A stretch of DNA of 64,000 nt from Io17-Chloro-G2 sp963663135 (GTDB taxonomy: Bacteria; Chloroflexota; Dehalococcoidia; Lucifugimonadales; UBA3495): NCBI GenBank assembly GCA_963663135.2, contig CAXXRM010000002.1:620001-684000 (forward strand). The letters are read 5' to 3'. The notes beneath the pieces are model-generated. The model worked only from the letters and a program-made list of their open reading frames with translations. It was not told the DNA's origin and did no database searches. The position numbers were made by a program, and so were the translations under genes. Shown here in pieces: positions 42,591 to 51,918 of the stretch (position 1 is the stretch's first letter; every line of letters starts with the position of its first letter).

Positions 42591-44180
42591 TTAGCCGGGG
42601 AGTAAATGGCGGATGTCGTTGGCGGTTATGACGATAATGCCCGCCATCAACACTATGAACCCTATGAGATGCACCAACCCCTCTTTCTCCGGAGGCACCC
42701 GCCGCCCGCGGCGGACCCACTCCAGCACCACGAAGACAAAGCGTCCCCCGTCCAGCATGGGGATGGGCAGCATGTTCACGATGGCCAGATTGACGCTCAA
42801 AATGATGGTGATAATCAGCCAGCCGTTGATTCCGTCTTCACGCGTAAAATCTCCGGCAACCTTGGCAATTCCCACAGGTCCAGCCACCTGCGGCGCGCTG
42901 CCGGAGGAAACCGCGCCGAGAAAGCCCTGCTTGACCAACACCAGCAGTTCCCAGGTGCTGACCACGCTGTCGGCCGCGGCGGTCCAGATGGGTTTGGACC
43001 GGGACTCTTCCCGAGGGTTGATCAGCACGGGAGTGACCCCGGTCAACCACTGTTGGGCTTCGGATTGCTCGAAAACCGGGGTAACCTGCACCGCCTGTTG
43101 CCGGCCCGCCCGGTCCACCACCAATTCCATCTCCGACCCTTGGTTCTGGCCGATGGCGCTGGTCAATTCATCGATATTGGAAATGGCTCTCCCGCCGGCG
43201 CGGACTACAACATCGCCATCCCGGATTCCGGCGGATTCCGCGGGAGACCCGGACCCTACCCGGGTAATCAGCACGCGACCGGCCTCCTCTTTGATCAGGA
43301 TGCCCACCAACCACCGGCCTTCGGGAACCCCGAATCGGGGGACAACGCGGCTTACCTCTTGCCGGCCGTTGCGCAGCACCATCCACTCCATTGGAGAGCT
43401 GCCGTTGAGATTAACCATTCGGGTCAAGTCGGGGACCGACTCGACCGCGTCTCCGTTGGCCGTCAGCACAATGTCTCCGGGCCGCAACCCGGCGGCCTGG
43501 GCCGGGGAGCCCTGGCTCACCTGGGAGATTTGCACCTGCCCCACCACAACCTGCTGGGGCACCATGAACATCACGGTGAAAATCACCAGGGGGAGGATGG
43601 CGTTCATGAATGAGCCGGCGGCCAGGACCAGCATGCGGGTGCCGGCTCCTTTGCCGGCCAGGCTTCGGGGAACATTGGGGTTGCTCTCCCCGGCCAGCCG
43701 CACAAATCCACCCAACGGAGCCCAATTAACGCTGTAGAGCATGTCGGCCAGGATGAAAGAGCCTCCGTCCACCTCTCGAATCTTGCCGTCGTGCTTGAGG
43801 TAGTCATCGGAGCTGGGGTCCGGCCTATCCGGGGGCCTACCGTCTTGAAGACCACGTCGAAAGAAGCGGGAAGGCGAAACCAATTCCACGGTCCGGGCGA
43901 CCAGGTTACCGTGGACATCCTCGCTGGAACTTACTTTCACCAACTGCCCGGAAGACAGTTCGCCGACGCCGCCGATACCGATGAAACGTGTATCCAGGTC
44001 CAACAATACTCTGGTGCGGCCGGTGTACCAGCCCAGCGCCCGGGGCGGGAATCCTACCCCGAACTCCAGGACCTTCACTCCCATGAGCCGGGCGGTGGCA
44101 AAATGACCCAACTCGTGGATCACCACCAGAATGAGGAGCATCGGGACGATGGCCCCAATAGCTATGAGGGCAGTTCCCAT
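42591..44180 (-). CDS. rseP: RIP metalloprotease RseP (site-2 protease)
   Basis: A 529-residue membrane protease. HELGH at residues 22-26 in the first helix binds Zn, and a second metal ligand is in NMLPIPMLDGG near the C-terminus. Two PDZ domains lie between them (about 225-290 and 305-370, GSPAQAAGLRPGD and GSPAESAGIRDGD). Between helix 1 and PDZ1 is an extra 100-residue region containing SFILADMLYSVNWAPLGGFV. It cleaves anti-sigma factors or signal peptides within the membrane. It sits in the isoprenoid/lipid operon between dxr and ispG. Confidence 0.93.
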   Translation of the reverse strand: MGTALIAIGAIVPMLLILVVIHELGHFATARLMGVKVLEFGVGFPPRALGWYTGRTRVLLDLDTRFIGIGGVGELSSGQLVKVSSSEDVHGNLVARTVELVSPSRFFRRGLQDGRPPDRPDPSSDDYLKHDGKIREVDGGSFILADMLYSVNWAPLGGFVRLAGESNPNVPRSLAGKGAGTRMLVLAAGSFMNAILPLVIFTVMFMVPQQVVVGQVQISQVSQGSPAQAAGLRPGDIVLTANGDAVESVPDLTRMVNLNGSSPMEWMVLRNGRQEVSRVVPRFGVPEGRWLVGILIKEEAGRVLITRVGSGSPAESAGIRDGDVVVRAGGRAISNIDELTSAIGQNQGSEMELVVDRAGRQQAVQVTPVFEQSEAQQWLTGVTPVLINPREESRSKPIWTAAADSVVSTWELLVLVKQGFLGAVSSGSAPQVAGPVGIAKVAGDFTREDGINGWLIITIILSVNLAIVNMLPIPMLDGGRFVFVVLEWVRRGRRVPPEKEGLVHLIGFIVLMAGIIVITANDIRHLLPG

Positions 44181-44218
44181 GTGGCGTTAACCAGTTTTGC
44201 TATCGGCCTTGAAGTAGT

Positions 44219-45337
44219 TCAGGTCCGGACCATTTCCCAGGCGCGTTCGGTGGCCCATCGGTCGATTTCAAGCAATTCTTCTGCGTCCATGCCGGAAGAC
44301 CCGTCATGTTCCGACAGGACCCTGTCCACCAACCGGGGAATGTCGGTAAAGCCGATTTTATGGTCCAGAAACGCATGGACTGCTACCTCGTCGGCCGCGC
44401 TGAGCACGGTGGGGAACGAACCGCCCCGGCGCCCTGCCTCAACGGCCAGTCCAAAACAGGGGTACCGGTCCGCTTCCAGGGGTTGAAAGGTTAGCGAATG
44501 GGAGATTGCCGTGTCCAACCGGGGAATCATGCTGTTGGGCAGGCGTTGGGGGTAGAACAGGGAATATTGGATCGGCAGGCGCATGTCTGGTGGGCCCAGT
44601 TGAGCTTTGATGGAGCCATCCGCGAACTCCACCATGGAGTGGATGGTGCTTTGAGGATGCACCACCACCTCTATCCGGTCCCAGGGCACTCCAAAAAGCC
44701 AGTGGGACTCAATCACTTCAAACGCCTTGTTCATCAACGTTGCGGAGTCTATGGTGATCTTGCGGCCCATTTGCCACGTCGGATGTTTCAGCGCCTGGGC
44801 CGGGGAGACCGCATCCAATTCTTCCAACGGCGTGGAACGGAAGGGGCCGCCGGAAGCGGTGATCATCAACCGCCGGATTTCGTTGGCTTCCCCTTGCAGG
44901 CACTGCCAGATGGCGCTGGGCTCGCTGTCTACGGGAAGCACCGCCCCGCCGTACTGACTTTCATAGTGTTTGATGAGCGCGCCGGCCATAACGATTGGCT
45001 CTTTGTTGGATAGGGCCACCCGCTTGCCCAGTTTCAGGGCGTTTAACGTCGGTATCAGTCCCACGCTCCCGATTGTGGCAACCATCACGAGGTCCACCTC
45101 TTCCAGGCAGACCATTTCCTGCATTGGCAGGTGGGCAACGCCCGGTGGCAGCGGTGTAATCGGCGCTAAGCTGTAGGCGTAACGGGGACGGAACTCCTCG
45201 ATTTGCCGCGCCAGCAACTCTGAGTTGTTGCCCGCCGCCAGTCCGACCACGTCAAACTCATCCCGGAAGGCCCTGACAACATCCAGGGTCTGCGTCCCGA
45301 TGGATCCGGTGGAACCCAGTACTACTATCTTTTTCAT
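44219..45337 (-). CDS. dxr: 1-deoxy-D-xylulose-5-phosphate reductoisomerase
   Basis: A 372-residue NADPH enzyme converting DXP to MEP. The nucleotide loop VLGSTGSIGTQTLDV is at the N-terminus. The catalytic region has VALSNKEPIVMAG, LPVDSEPSAIWQCLQG, ITASGGPFR and HPTWQMGRKITIDSATLMNK, and SHWLFGV and HPQSTIHSMVEF complete the site. All expected residues are present. It overlaps cdsA by 4 nt. Confidence 0.95.
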   Translation of the reverse strand: MKKIVVLGSTGSIGTQTLDVVRAFRDEFDVVGLAAGNNSELLARQIEEFRPRYAYSLAPITPLPPGVAHLPMQEMVCLEEVDLVMVATIGSVGLIPTLNALKLGKRVALSNKEPIVMAGALIKHYESQYGGAVLPVDSEPSAIWQCLQGEANEIRRLMITASGGPFRSTPLEELDAVSPAQALKHPTWQMGRKITIDSATLMNKAFEVIESHWLFGVPWDRIEVVVHPQSTIHSMVEFADGSIKAQLGPPDMRLPIQYSLFYPQRLPNSMIPRLDTAISHSLTFQPLEADRYPCFGLAVEAGRRGGSFPTVLSAADEVAVHAFLDHKIGFTDIPRLVDRVLSEHDGSSGMDAEELLEIDRWATERAWEMVRT

Positions 45338-46170
45338 GGCTTTAGCACCATTACAACAAGATAATACACTGTGGGGATAGACACCACAACGCTATCCATT
45401 CGATCCAGGATTCCGCCGTGTCCGGGCAGGATGCCTCCCGCGTCCTTGGCGTTGGAGATGCGCTTGAATTTGGATTCTAGCAAGTCACCGACTTGGGCCG
45501 CGACTCCAACCGCAATCCCCAGTAACGCTTGCTGCCAAACCGGAATTCCGAGGTCCAGAATCTGTCCCAAGACCAAAGCGGCCGCCACTGCTGCGGCCAT
45601 GCCGCCCGCGCTGCCCTCCCAGGTCTTGTTTGGGCTGATCCTTGGCGCCATGGGATGTTTGCCAACGGACCGGCCGGTTAGGAACGCGCCGGTGTCGGTG
45701 GCGAATGTGGCCAGCGTGGCGAACAGGAGGAAATTCCTCCCCAGAGGCTCGGGCAGGACCAGTTCCCGCAAGGCCAACGCGTGGGTAAGCAAGAACCCCA
45801 CGAATACCCCGCCGGCCAACGCATAGGCCAGGGATTGCGGTCCCCACTTGCCGTTATAAAAAGCGATAAACCAGAGGAGCGTTGCGAACCCGCCCGCAGC
45901 CAGGACCCCACCGGAAACAACCAGGAAGCTCTCGAGTCCGGACGCTGCCTGAGCCCCCAGTACCAGGGCCGCCATCCATGCGGCGCCCAACAGGAAGGGC
46001 GGCTGCCCGGAGGAAACGGAGGCGGAGTGGGAGTATATAAGACCGTAGAACTCCCGGATGCCCAGGACCGCCGCCGCCAGCACCAAAAGGGTTAACCAGG
46101 GAGCGCCCCACCAGACCGCGGCCAGTAAGATGGGAAGCCCCACCGCCGCCGTTAGCACCCGCGCCAGCAA
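45334..46170 (-). CDS. cdsA: phosphatidate cytidylyltransferase
   Basis: A 278-residue membrane protein with seven or eight helices that makes CDP-diacylglycerol. The family signature near the C-terminus, RISNAKDAGGILPGHGGILDRMDS, is complete. DTGAFLTGRSVGKHPMAPRISPNKTWEG is the upstream conserved loop. It sits 3 nt from uppS and overlaps dxr. Confidence 0.94.
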   Translation of the reverse strand: MLARVLTAAVGLPILLAAVWWGAPWLTLLVLAAAVLGIREFYGLIYSHSASVSSGQPPFLLGAAWMAALVLGAQAASGLESFLVVSGGVLAAGGFATLLWFIAFYNGKWGPQSLAYALAGGVFVGFLLTHALALRELVLPEPLGRNFLLFATLATFATDTGAFLTGRSVGKHPMAPRISPNKTWEGSAGGMAAAVAAALVLGQILDLGIPVWQQALLGIAVGVAAQVGDLLESKFKRISNAKDAGGILPGHGGILDRMDSVVVSIPTVYYLVVMVLKP

Positions 46171-46173
46171 GGG

Positions 46174-46917
46174 TCAGGCCCCGGAGTCTACTCTGCCGAA
46201 ACGTCTTTCGCGGTTCCCAAAGTCCTCCAGTACCTGCTCTAATTCGGCCGAGCCCAGGTCCGGCCAAAGGGTGGCGGTGTGGTAGTACTCGCTATAAGCG
46301 GACTGCCACAAGAGGAAATTGCTAATGCGCATCTCGCCGCCGGTCCGGATAATCAGGTCCGGGTCAGGGCAGTGGGACGTGAACAGGTAGGAATTGAACC
46401 GGTCCTCGGTTAACTCCTCCGCGGGCACGCCATCGCGGATCACCCGGCGGACGGCTTCCAGGATTTCGTCCCGTCCCCCGTAGTCAAAGGCCACGTTCAG
46501 CGTAATGCCGGTATTGGCGGCGGTAAGTGTTTGAGCGTGGATCACCGCCTTGCCAAGTTCTTTGCCAAGGTGGTCCAACTTGCCAATGTGCTTGATGCGG
46601 ACGTTGTTTTCGTGCAGCGCCTTCGTCTGGTGGTGGATGGCGTTGTTGAGGATTTCCAGGATCCCCCGCACCTCTGTCTCGGGCCGGTTCCAGTTCTCGG
46701 TGGAAAAGGCATACAGGGTAACGAATTTGACCCCCTTGGCGTCTAGGCACTCCAACACCCTTTGAATGCGGTCCACGCCGACCTTATGGCCGGCCAAGCG
46801 CGGGAGACCCCGATTTTGCGCCCACCTACCGTTACCGTCCATGATAACGGCGACGTGCAACGGGACCTTGGGGCTTTGCAGCCTGGGGTTTTCTGAAGCG
46901 GCGGCAGGACCTGGCAT
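46174..46917 (-). CDS. uppS: undecaprenyl diphosphate synthase
   Basis: A 247-residue cis-prenyltransferase making the C55 carrier for cell-wall synthesis. VAVIMDGNGRWAQNRG supplies the catalytic Asp and FPP site near residue 25. VTLYAFSTENWNRPETEV and ALDYGGRDEI-type (here AFDYGGRDEIL) follow, then PDLIIRTGGEMRISNFLLWQ. It begins 3 nt after frr. Confidence 0.95.
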   Translation of the reverse strand: MPGPAAASENPRLQSPKVPLHVAVIMDGNGRWAQNRGLPRLAGHKVGVDRIQRVLECLDAKGVKFVTLYAFSTENWNRPETEVRGILEILNNAIHHQTKALHENNVRIKHIGKLDHLGKELGKAVIHAQTLTAANTGITLNVAFDYGGRDEILEAVRRVIRDGVPAEELTEDRFNSYLFTSHCPDPDLIIRTGGEMRISNFLLWQSAYSEYYHTATLWPDLGSAELEQVLEDFGNRERRFGRVDSGA

Positions 46918-46920
46918 CGG

Positions 46921-47517
46921 CTAGACCTGCATAATCTCCGCTTCTTTGGCTGTGCCCACCTGGTCGGCTTCTTTGGTGTGGCCGTCGGTGGTCTTTTGCA
47001 ACTGGTCCTGGGCTCGCCGGTTCTGGTCCTGCGAGATTGCTTTGTCCCGTTCCAATTTCCTCAGCGATTCCAGGCCGTCCCGCCTGACATTGCGGATGGC
47101 CACCTTGCCATCTTCGATCTTCTTCTTGAGGAGGCGCACCATTTCTTGGCGTCGCTCCTGGTTCAGGGGAGGTATCGGGATGGTGATGTTGTTGCCGTCG
47201 TTGGATGGATTGAATCCCATTTCCGATCGCATCAAGCTTTTTTCAATCACCTGCAACGACCCTTTGTCCCAGGGTTGCACCAAAATCGCCCTGGGGTCCG
47301 GAGCGGATATCGACGCTATCTGCTTGAGCGGGGTGGCGGCCCCGTAATAGTCCACTGTCAGGTTTTCCACGAGGGAAGGGGCGGCTCGGCCCGTGCGCAA
47401 AGAACTCAACTCCATCTTCAGAGATTCAATGGCCCGGTCCATTTTTCTGGATGTTTCGGATAATACGTGCTCCGGCGTTTCCCCGGAGCCGCTCTCACGT
47501 TTCTGTGCCATGGTCAA
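46921..47517 (-). CDS. frr: ribosome recycling factor
   Basis: A 198-residue RRF: helix SRKMDRAIESLKMELSSLRTGRA, core domain LVENLTVDYYGAATPLKQIA, and C-terminal helices VAIRNVRRDGLESLRKLE. A 15-residue polar N-terminal extension is present. The stop is TAG, showing that TAG is a normal terminator in this genome. It overlaps pyrH by 4 nt. Confidence 0.95.
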   Translation of the reverse strand: MTMAQKRESGSGETPEHVLSETSRKMDRAIESLKMELSSLRTGRAAPSLVENLTVDYYGAATPLKQIASISAPDPRAILVQPWDKGSLQVIEKSLMRSEMGFNPSNDGNNITIPIPPLNQERRQEMVRLLKKKIEDGKVAIRNVRRDGLESLRKLERDKAISQDQNRRAQDQLQKTTDGHTKEADQVGTAKEAEIMQV

Positions 47518-48239
47518 GCCCTCTTGCTAATAATCGTTCCGATCGTATCACCGCACAGGATCCTGTCCATGCTTCCTTCCTGGAAGATATCGAACACAAT
47601 GATTGGGAGCTTGTTTTCCATACAAAGCGTCAAGGCCGTGGAATCCATCACCTCCAATCCCAGATTCAAGGCATCCATGTAATCCAACGAACGAAAACGT
47701 TTGGCCTCGGGATTTTCGTTGGGGTCTGAATCATACACCCCGTCGGCCTTATGCTTGGCCATCAACAACACTTCAGCGTTGATTTCCAAGGCCCGTAATG
47801 CCGAAGCGGTGTCGGTGGTCATGAAGGGATTGCCGGTGCCCGCAGCGAAAAGGACCACTCGGCCTTTTTCTAGGTGGCGTATCGCCCTTCGCCGTATGTA
47901 GGGCTCGGCCACGGCTTGCACTTGCAGGGCGGACTGGGTGCGGGTGGTGATGTCCTGGCGTTCCAAGCCGTCTTGCAGCGCCAAAGCGTTGATCAAGGTG
48001 GCCAACATCCCCGCGTAGTCGGCGGTGGCCCGGTCCATTCCCTGCGCTTCTGCGGCCTCACCCCGCCAGATGTTTCCCCCGCCAATGACCACCGCCAATT
48101 CCACGTCCATTCGGTGGGCGGAACCGATTTGGCGGGCTACGTAATTGACTGCTTCTGGGTCAATACCAAACGGGCTGGAGCCCTTGAGGGACTCGCCGCT
48201 GATTTTAAGCATTACCCGGCGATAACAAGCCTGGCGCAT
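47514..48239 (-). CDS. pyrH: uridylate kinase
   Basis: A 241-residue UMP kinase of the amino-acid-kinase fold. VMLKISGESLKGSSPFGID binds phosphate near the N-terminus. VVIGGGNIWRG and DRATADYAGMLATLINALALQ follow, then LFAAGTGNPFMTTDTASALRA. It lies in the conserved rpsB-tsf-pyrH-frr order. Confidence 0.95.
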   Translation of the reverse strand: MRQACYRRVMLKISGESLKGSSPFGIDPEAVNYVARQIGSAHRMDVELAVVIGGGNIWRGEAAEAQGMDRATADYAGMLATLINALALQDGLERQDITTRTQSALQVQAVAEPYIRRRAIRHLEKGRVVLFAAGTGNPFMTTDTASALRALEINAEVLLMAKHKADGVYDSDPNENPEAKRFRSLDYMDALNLGLEVMDSTALTLCMENKLPIIVFDIFQEGSMDRILCGDTIGTIISKRA

Positions 48240-48254
48240 ATGCTTGGGCAGAGG

Positions 48255-48755
48255 CTACTCTCCCAGGGCTAACCGGGTAAACTTGCGCACCCGGATGTTC
48301 TCTCCAACTTTGGCGGCCACTTCTTTGATGGTGTCTTCAACCGAAGACCCGCTCCCTTTGATGAAAGGTTGCCGAAGCAAGGTCACCTGGGCTGCCGGTC
48401 GAGTATCCCCTTCCTCCATCTCGTCTGCATCAACGTATGCGGGGGCCATTGCCGCCACCTGCATGGCCAGGTCATGCGCCAAGCTGCGAAATTCCGGCGT
48501 GCGGGCCACGAAGTCGGTCTCGCATCCCAGCTCCACCATGGCCGCAACCCGGCCTCCCGTGTGGACGTAGGCCTCGATTATGCCCTCGGTGGTAACCCGG
48601 TCCGATCGCTTGGCCACCTGGGCCAGTCCTTTCTGGCGCAGCAACTCCGTCGCTTTTTCCAGGTCGCCGTCGGCGTCCACCAAGGCCTGCTTGCATTCCA
48701 TCACACCGGCTCCGGTTTGCCCCCGAAGCTCCCGGACTAACTCGACAGTGACCAC
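48255..48755 (-). CDS. tsf: elongation factor Ts, short form
   Basis: A 166-residue EF-Ts. The N-terminal UBA-like domain VELVRELRGQTGAGVMECKQ and KLRQKGLAQ-type motif (LLRQKGLAQVAKRSDRVTTEG) are intact. The central TDFVAR loop that inserts into EF-Tu is present as GCETDFVARTPEF. The second core subdomain and coiled coil of the about 280-aa E. coli protein are missing, so this is the compact form known from Thermus-like and some Chloroflexota proteins. Confidence 0.92.
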   Translation of the reverse strand: MVTVELVRELRGQTGAGVMECKQALVDADGDLEKATELLRQKGLAQVAKRSDRVTTEGIIEAYVHTGGRVAAMVELGCETDFVARTPEFRSLAHDLAMQVAAMAPAYVDADEMEEGDTRPAAQVTLLRQPFIKGSGSSVEDTIKEVAAKVGENIRVRKFTRLALGE

Positions 48756-48877
48756 TAGGGAATCCCTCCTGCCTGGCTAACGGATAAGCAAATTTGCTGG
48801 TTGTTCTACTCTTGGGTAGGCTCTCCGGGTGATACTTCACCCGGAATTCCACCTGAAAATCCCGGGACGCCGGAAGC

Positions 48878-49840
48878 TCAGGCCGGGTCGGCTTCCACTT
48901 CCGCCGGCTGCTCCCGCGACTCCATCTCGGAAAGAAGGACCTCCGGCATTTCCACTGCCGGGTAATCTGCGTCGCCGGCTCCGACGTTGGCGTCCAAAGC
49001 GGCCTCTTCCTGCTCGGTTAGCATTCGAGCCTCTTGCTCCGCTAGCTCAAGCTCCTCGCGCTCGGCTTGCATCCGCGCCTCCCTCAGGGCCAAGCCTTCC
49101 AAGGCGGCGGAGGCGATCTTGCCGGTGATGAGCCTTATAGACCGGACTGCGTCGTCATTACCGGGAATGGTGTGGGTAACCTTTTCCGGGTCGCAGTCGG
49201 AATCCACGATGGCGAAGATTTCCACCCCCATGCGCCGGGCCTCGGCGATGCACAGGTCCTCCTTGCCGATGTCTATGACGAACAGGGCTTTGGGAAGCTC
49301 GTTCATGTCCCGAAGCCCGGTGAAATACTTCTCAAGACGGTTGAGGGTGTCCCTGGTCTTGACTGCTTCCTTCTTGGGCAGGACTCGGAAATAACCCTGG
49401 TCCCGCTTTTGCTGCAGGTCCAGCATGTAGTTTATGCGGGTTTTGATGGTCTGGTAATTGGTAAGAGTGCCGCCCAACCAGCGCTGGTTAACGTACCACA
49501 TACCGCAACGGTCGGCCTCGCTCTGCACCACTTCTTGGGCCTGCCGCTTCGTCCCTACGAACAGCACCTTGCCGCCATCGGCCACCAACTGGGTCATTGC
49601 CCGGCAGGCGTCGTTGATCTTGCCCAGGGTCTGCTGCAGGTCAATTATGTGGATGCCATTGCGCTGGGTGAAGATGTACCGCTTCATCTGCGGGTTCCAA
49701 CGGCGCGTTTGGTGGCCGAAGTGCACTCCTGCTTCCAGCAGCGACTTCATAGTCACCGGCTCTCGGTGGGGCGCAACGACCGGCTGTGCTTCCGCCGTGG
49801 GGGCCGCTGTTTCCAGCGGTGGTTCTGCCGCTCTTACCAT
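48878..49840 (-). CDS. rpsB: 30S ribosomal protein S2, extended
   Basis: A 320-residue S2, about 80 longer than E. coli. The core starts at MKSLLEAGVHFGHQTRRWNP (residue about 31), preceded by an Ala/Pro-rich extension. RNGIHIIDLQQT, KVLFVGTKRQAQE and NQRWLGGTLTN are canonical. Roughly 70 acidic residues (AEQEARMLTEQEEAAL and on) form a C-terminal tail. A GGCAGG site precedes the ATG. It is the first gene of the long conserved operon. A TATACT box lies about 75 nt upstream. Confidence 0.94.
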   Translation of the reverse strand: MVRAAEPPLETAAPTAEAQPVVAPHREPVTMKSLLEAGVHFGHQTRRWNPQMKRYIFTQRNGIHIIDLQQTLGKINDACRAMTQLVADGGKVLFVGTKRQAQEVVQSEADRCGMWYVNQRWLGGTLTNYQTIKTRINYMLDLQQKRDQGYFRVLPKKEAVKTRDTLNRLEKYFTGLRDMNELPKALFVIDIGKEDLCIAEARRMGVEIFAIVDSDCDPEKVTHTIPGNDDAVRSIRLITGKIASAALEGLALREARMQAEREELELAEQEARMLTEQEEAALDANVGAGDADYPAVEMPEVLLSEMESREQPAEVEADPA

Positions 49841-50069
49841 ACAACCTGCCTTTCTGTTATGTTTTTGGACTCCGGCGCGTCAATACTATCAAACCCGGAA
49901 CAGTATAGTGTTTCAGCCGCCGGATTTCACCGGACTAACGGATCTTCCGAGCGAATTCAGCGTGAATTCGGTCCCTGGAGGATGGTGGTCTTGAAAGCGA
50001 GTATAACACAGGCGAAAATGCCGGGCAATTATATCCGCGTGTATGTTGGAATGGGTTCTATGTTGGAAC

Positions 50070-50549
50070 TCATGCGAAGAAAGCCAGTCTGACCAAGTTC
50101 AACGCAACCGCGCCGGCCAGGCCAGCGGCCAGGTCATCCGCCATGATGCCTACTCCTCCCGGCAGGCGCTCCAACCGGTTGATGGGGAACGGCTTTATGA
50201 TGTCCAGCGCCCGGAAGCACAAAAAAGCAGCCGCCAGCCAGGGAAGCGTCTTGGGCAGCAGCAGGCAGGTGACCCACATTCCGATCACCTCGTCCCACAC
50301 CGCTTGAGGAGGGTCCAACAGGGTCGGTTTTACCAGCGTCCCCGTCGCCCAAACCCCTAGCGCCGCGCCCAAGGCGATCATCAGGTAAAGGGCGGGGGAA
50401 TCGCCGGAAATTGGCAGCGCCCAATAGACTGCCAGGGCGATTGCGCTGGCAACGGTTGCCGGCGCAATTGGCGCAAACCCAGACCCCAACCCGGTGCCGA
50501 AAGCCCACCCGACGCGCGAGACGGCCGCCCCCAAGAAGGGGTTAGCCAT
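50070..50549 (-). CDS. pgpA: phosphatidylglycerophosphatase A
   Basis: A 159-residue membrane enzyme dephosphorylating PGP. Conserved features are the TGLGSGFAPIAPATVASAIA strand region (GxxPxAPGTxGS in the family), PPQAVWDEVIGMWV carrying the metal-binding Asp/Glu, and FRALDIIKPFP. PLERLPGGVGIMADDLAAG completes the site. The start overlaps the preceding zincin gene by 8 nt. A longer in-frame ORF upstream is the shadow of that gene. Confidence 0.9.
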   Translation of the reverse strand: MANPFLGAAVSRVGWAFGTGLGSGFAPIAPATVASAIALAVYWALPISGDSPALYLMIALGAALGVWATGTLVKPTLLDPPQAVWDEVIGMWVTCLLLPKTLPWLAAAFLCFRALDIIKPFPINRLERLPGGVGIMADDLAAGLAGAVALNLVRLAFFA

Positions 50550-50931
50550 ACCCCAGCCGTTCCAGGTCTTCTTCTCCCATGCCCAGGTAGTGGCCCAGTT
50601 CGTGCCACAACGTAATGCGTATTTCCCGGACGGCCTCGGCCCGGGTAGCGCAGCGGCGCAGAATCGGTTGCCGGTAGATGGCAATGCGCTCCGGAAAGCC
50701 GGAAGCGCCGGGGCCACCCTCCCGTTCCGAAAGAGGAACGCCAGTATACATCCCGAGCAGGGAGCCCGGGTCGGCGTCTAGGTATTCCGAGTCCTGATCG
50801 CTGGGCCAGTCCTCCACCACCACGTCAATTTCGTCCAGGGCGACCTTCAGCCGTTGTGGGGCCCGCTGATAGACCTGGTGGTAGGCGCGGCGCACCAGGC
50901 GGACAAACTCCCGTCGCGACAGGGCAATCAA
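50542..50931 (-). CDS. metallopeptidase family protein (zincin_1)
   Basis: A 129-residue minimal zincin. The metal site HELGHYLGMGEEDLERLGYG near the C-terminus (HExxHxxGxxE) is complete. The N-terminal part LVRRAYHQVYQRAPQRLKVA and GMYTGVPLSERE fit the family. Such small cytosolic zincins are common next to pgpA-type genes and have no known substrate. It overlaps nfo by 4 nt and pgpA by 8 nt. Confidence 0.88.
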   Translation of the reverse strand: MIALSRREFVRLVRRAYHQVYQRAPQRLKVALDEIDVVVEDWPSDQDSEYLDADPGSLLGMYTGVPLSEREGGPGASGFPERIAIYRQPILRRCATRAEAVREIRITLWHELGHYLGMGEEDLERLGYG

Positions 50932-51785
50932 GAACCTGCGCCAACCCGGTGCCGAATGTCCTTAAGAATCTGCACGTTTTGGGTGTCGGGACCCTTGCCT
51001 TCCGCCCCCGGCACTTCCAGGAAAAATGGGACCCGGTGGAAAGCCGGATTGCTCATTATCGTTTCAAAGCCGTCGACTCCGATAAACCCCTCCCCAATGT
51101 TGTCGTGGCGGTCTACGCCGGAGCCCAGGGGCCGTTTGGAGTCGTTGGCATGGACCGCGACCAGGTTCTTCAACCCAATCTCCTGGTCAAATTCGTCAAT
51201 CATCGCGTTGATTCCGGACTCGGACGTCAGGTCGTAACCCGCGGCGAAACTGTGCTGTGTATCCAGACAAATGCCGAGCCTAGGGCTGTCCACTTCGTTC
51301 AATATCCGGCCCAACTCCTCAAACTTGGCCCCGATATGCTGGCCCATTCCGGCCATGTTTTCCAGCGTCAGGCGAGGCCCTTCGGGAGATTGGTCCAGCA
51401 CCCGGTTTATCGCCTCCACGGTCTGCGGGAATGCCGCGTCGTATCCCTTGCCGCCGTGGCTGCCGGGGTGAACTATGACGCCGTCCGCCCCTATATCCGC
51501 CGCCAGCCGCATGTAGTTCACCAGGGAGTCGATTCCCTTTTCCAGGTTAGCGGCATTGGGCGTTCCCAGGTTGATGAGGTAGATGGCATGGAGGAACACT
51601 GAGCCGATGCTCCTTTCCGCCGCCTGTTGCCGGAACGATTCGATCTCCGTTCCGGGGATGGGCTTGAAGGCCCAACCCTGGGGAGACGAACCGAAGATTT
51701 GCAGGGCTTCGCAGCCGATTTCAGCGCCGCGGGCTACGGCCTTGCTAATGCCACCAGCCGTGGATACGTGAGCCCCGATGAGCAT
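50928..51785 (-). CDS. nfo: deoxyribonuclease IV (endonuclease IV)
   Basis: A 285-residue AP endonuclease of base-excision repair. The TIM barrel opens LIGAHVSTAGGISKAVARGA. Zn ligands are in HAIYLINLGTPN, VIVHPGSHGG, LENMAGMGQ, CLDTQHSFAAG, AVHANDSKRPLGSGVDRHDN and IGEG. Full length and all motifs present. It is the first gene of the nfo-zincin-pgpA operon. Confidence 0.95.
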   Translation of the reverse strand: MLIGAHVSTAGGISKAVARGAEIGCEALQIFGSSPQGWAFKPIPGTEIESFRQQAAERSIGSVFLHAIYLINLGTPNAANLEKGIDSLVNYMRLAADIGADGVIVHPGSHGGKGYDAAFPQTVEAINRVLDQSPEGPRLTLENMAGMGQHIGAKFEELGRILNEVDSPRLGICLDTQHSFAAGYDLTSESGINAMIDEFDQEIGLKNLVAVHANDSKRPLGSGVDRHDNIGEGFIGVDGFETIMSNPAFHRVPFFLEVPGAEGKGPDTQNVQILKDIRHRVGAGS

Positions 51786-51918
51786 GGCGACCTCAACTTC
51801 TTGGAGTGTGCTCTCATTATACGACGTTCAGGTTGGACCGGCGGCGACCGTAGCATTGTATGAAAGCATTGCACGAACCGGCGCCTTGTCCAAGATTCAG
51901 GCATATAATGCGGCCAAT

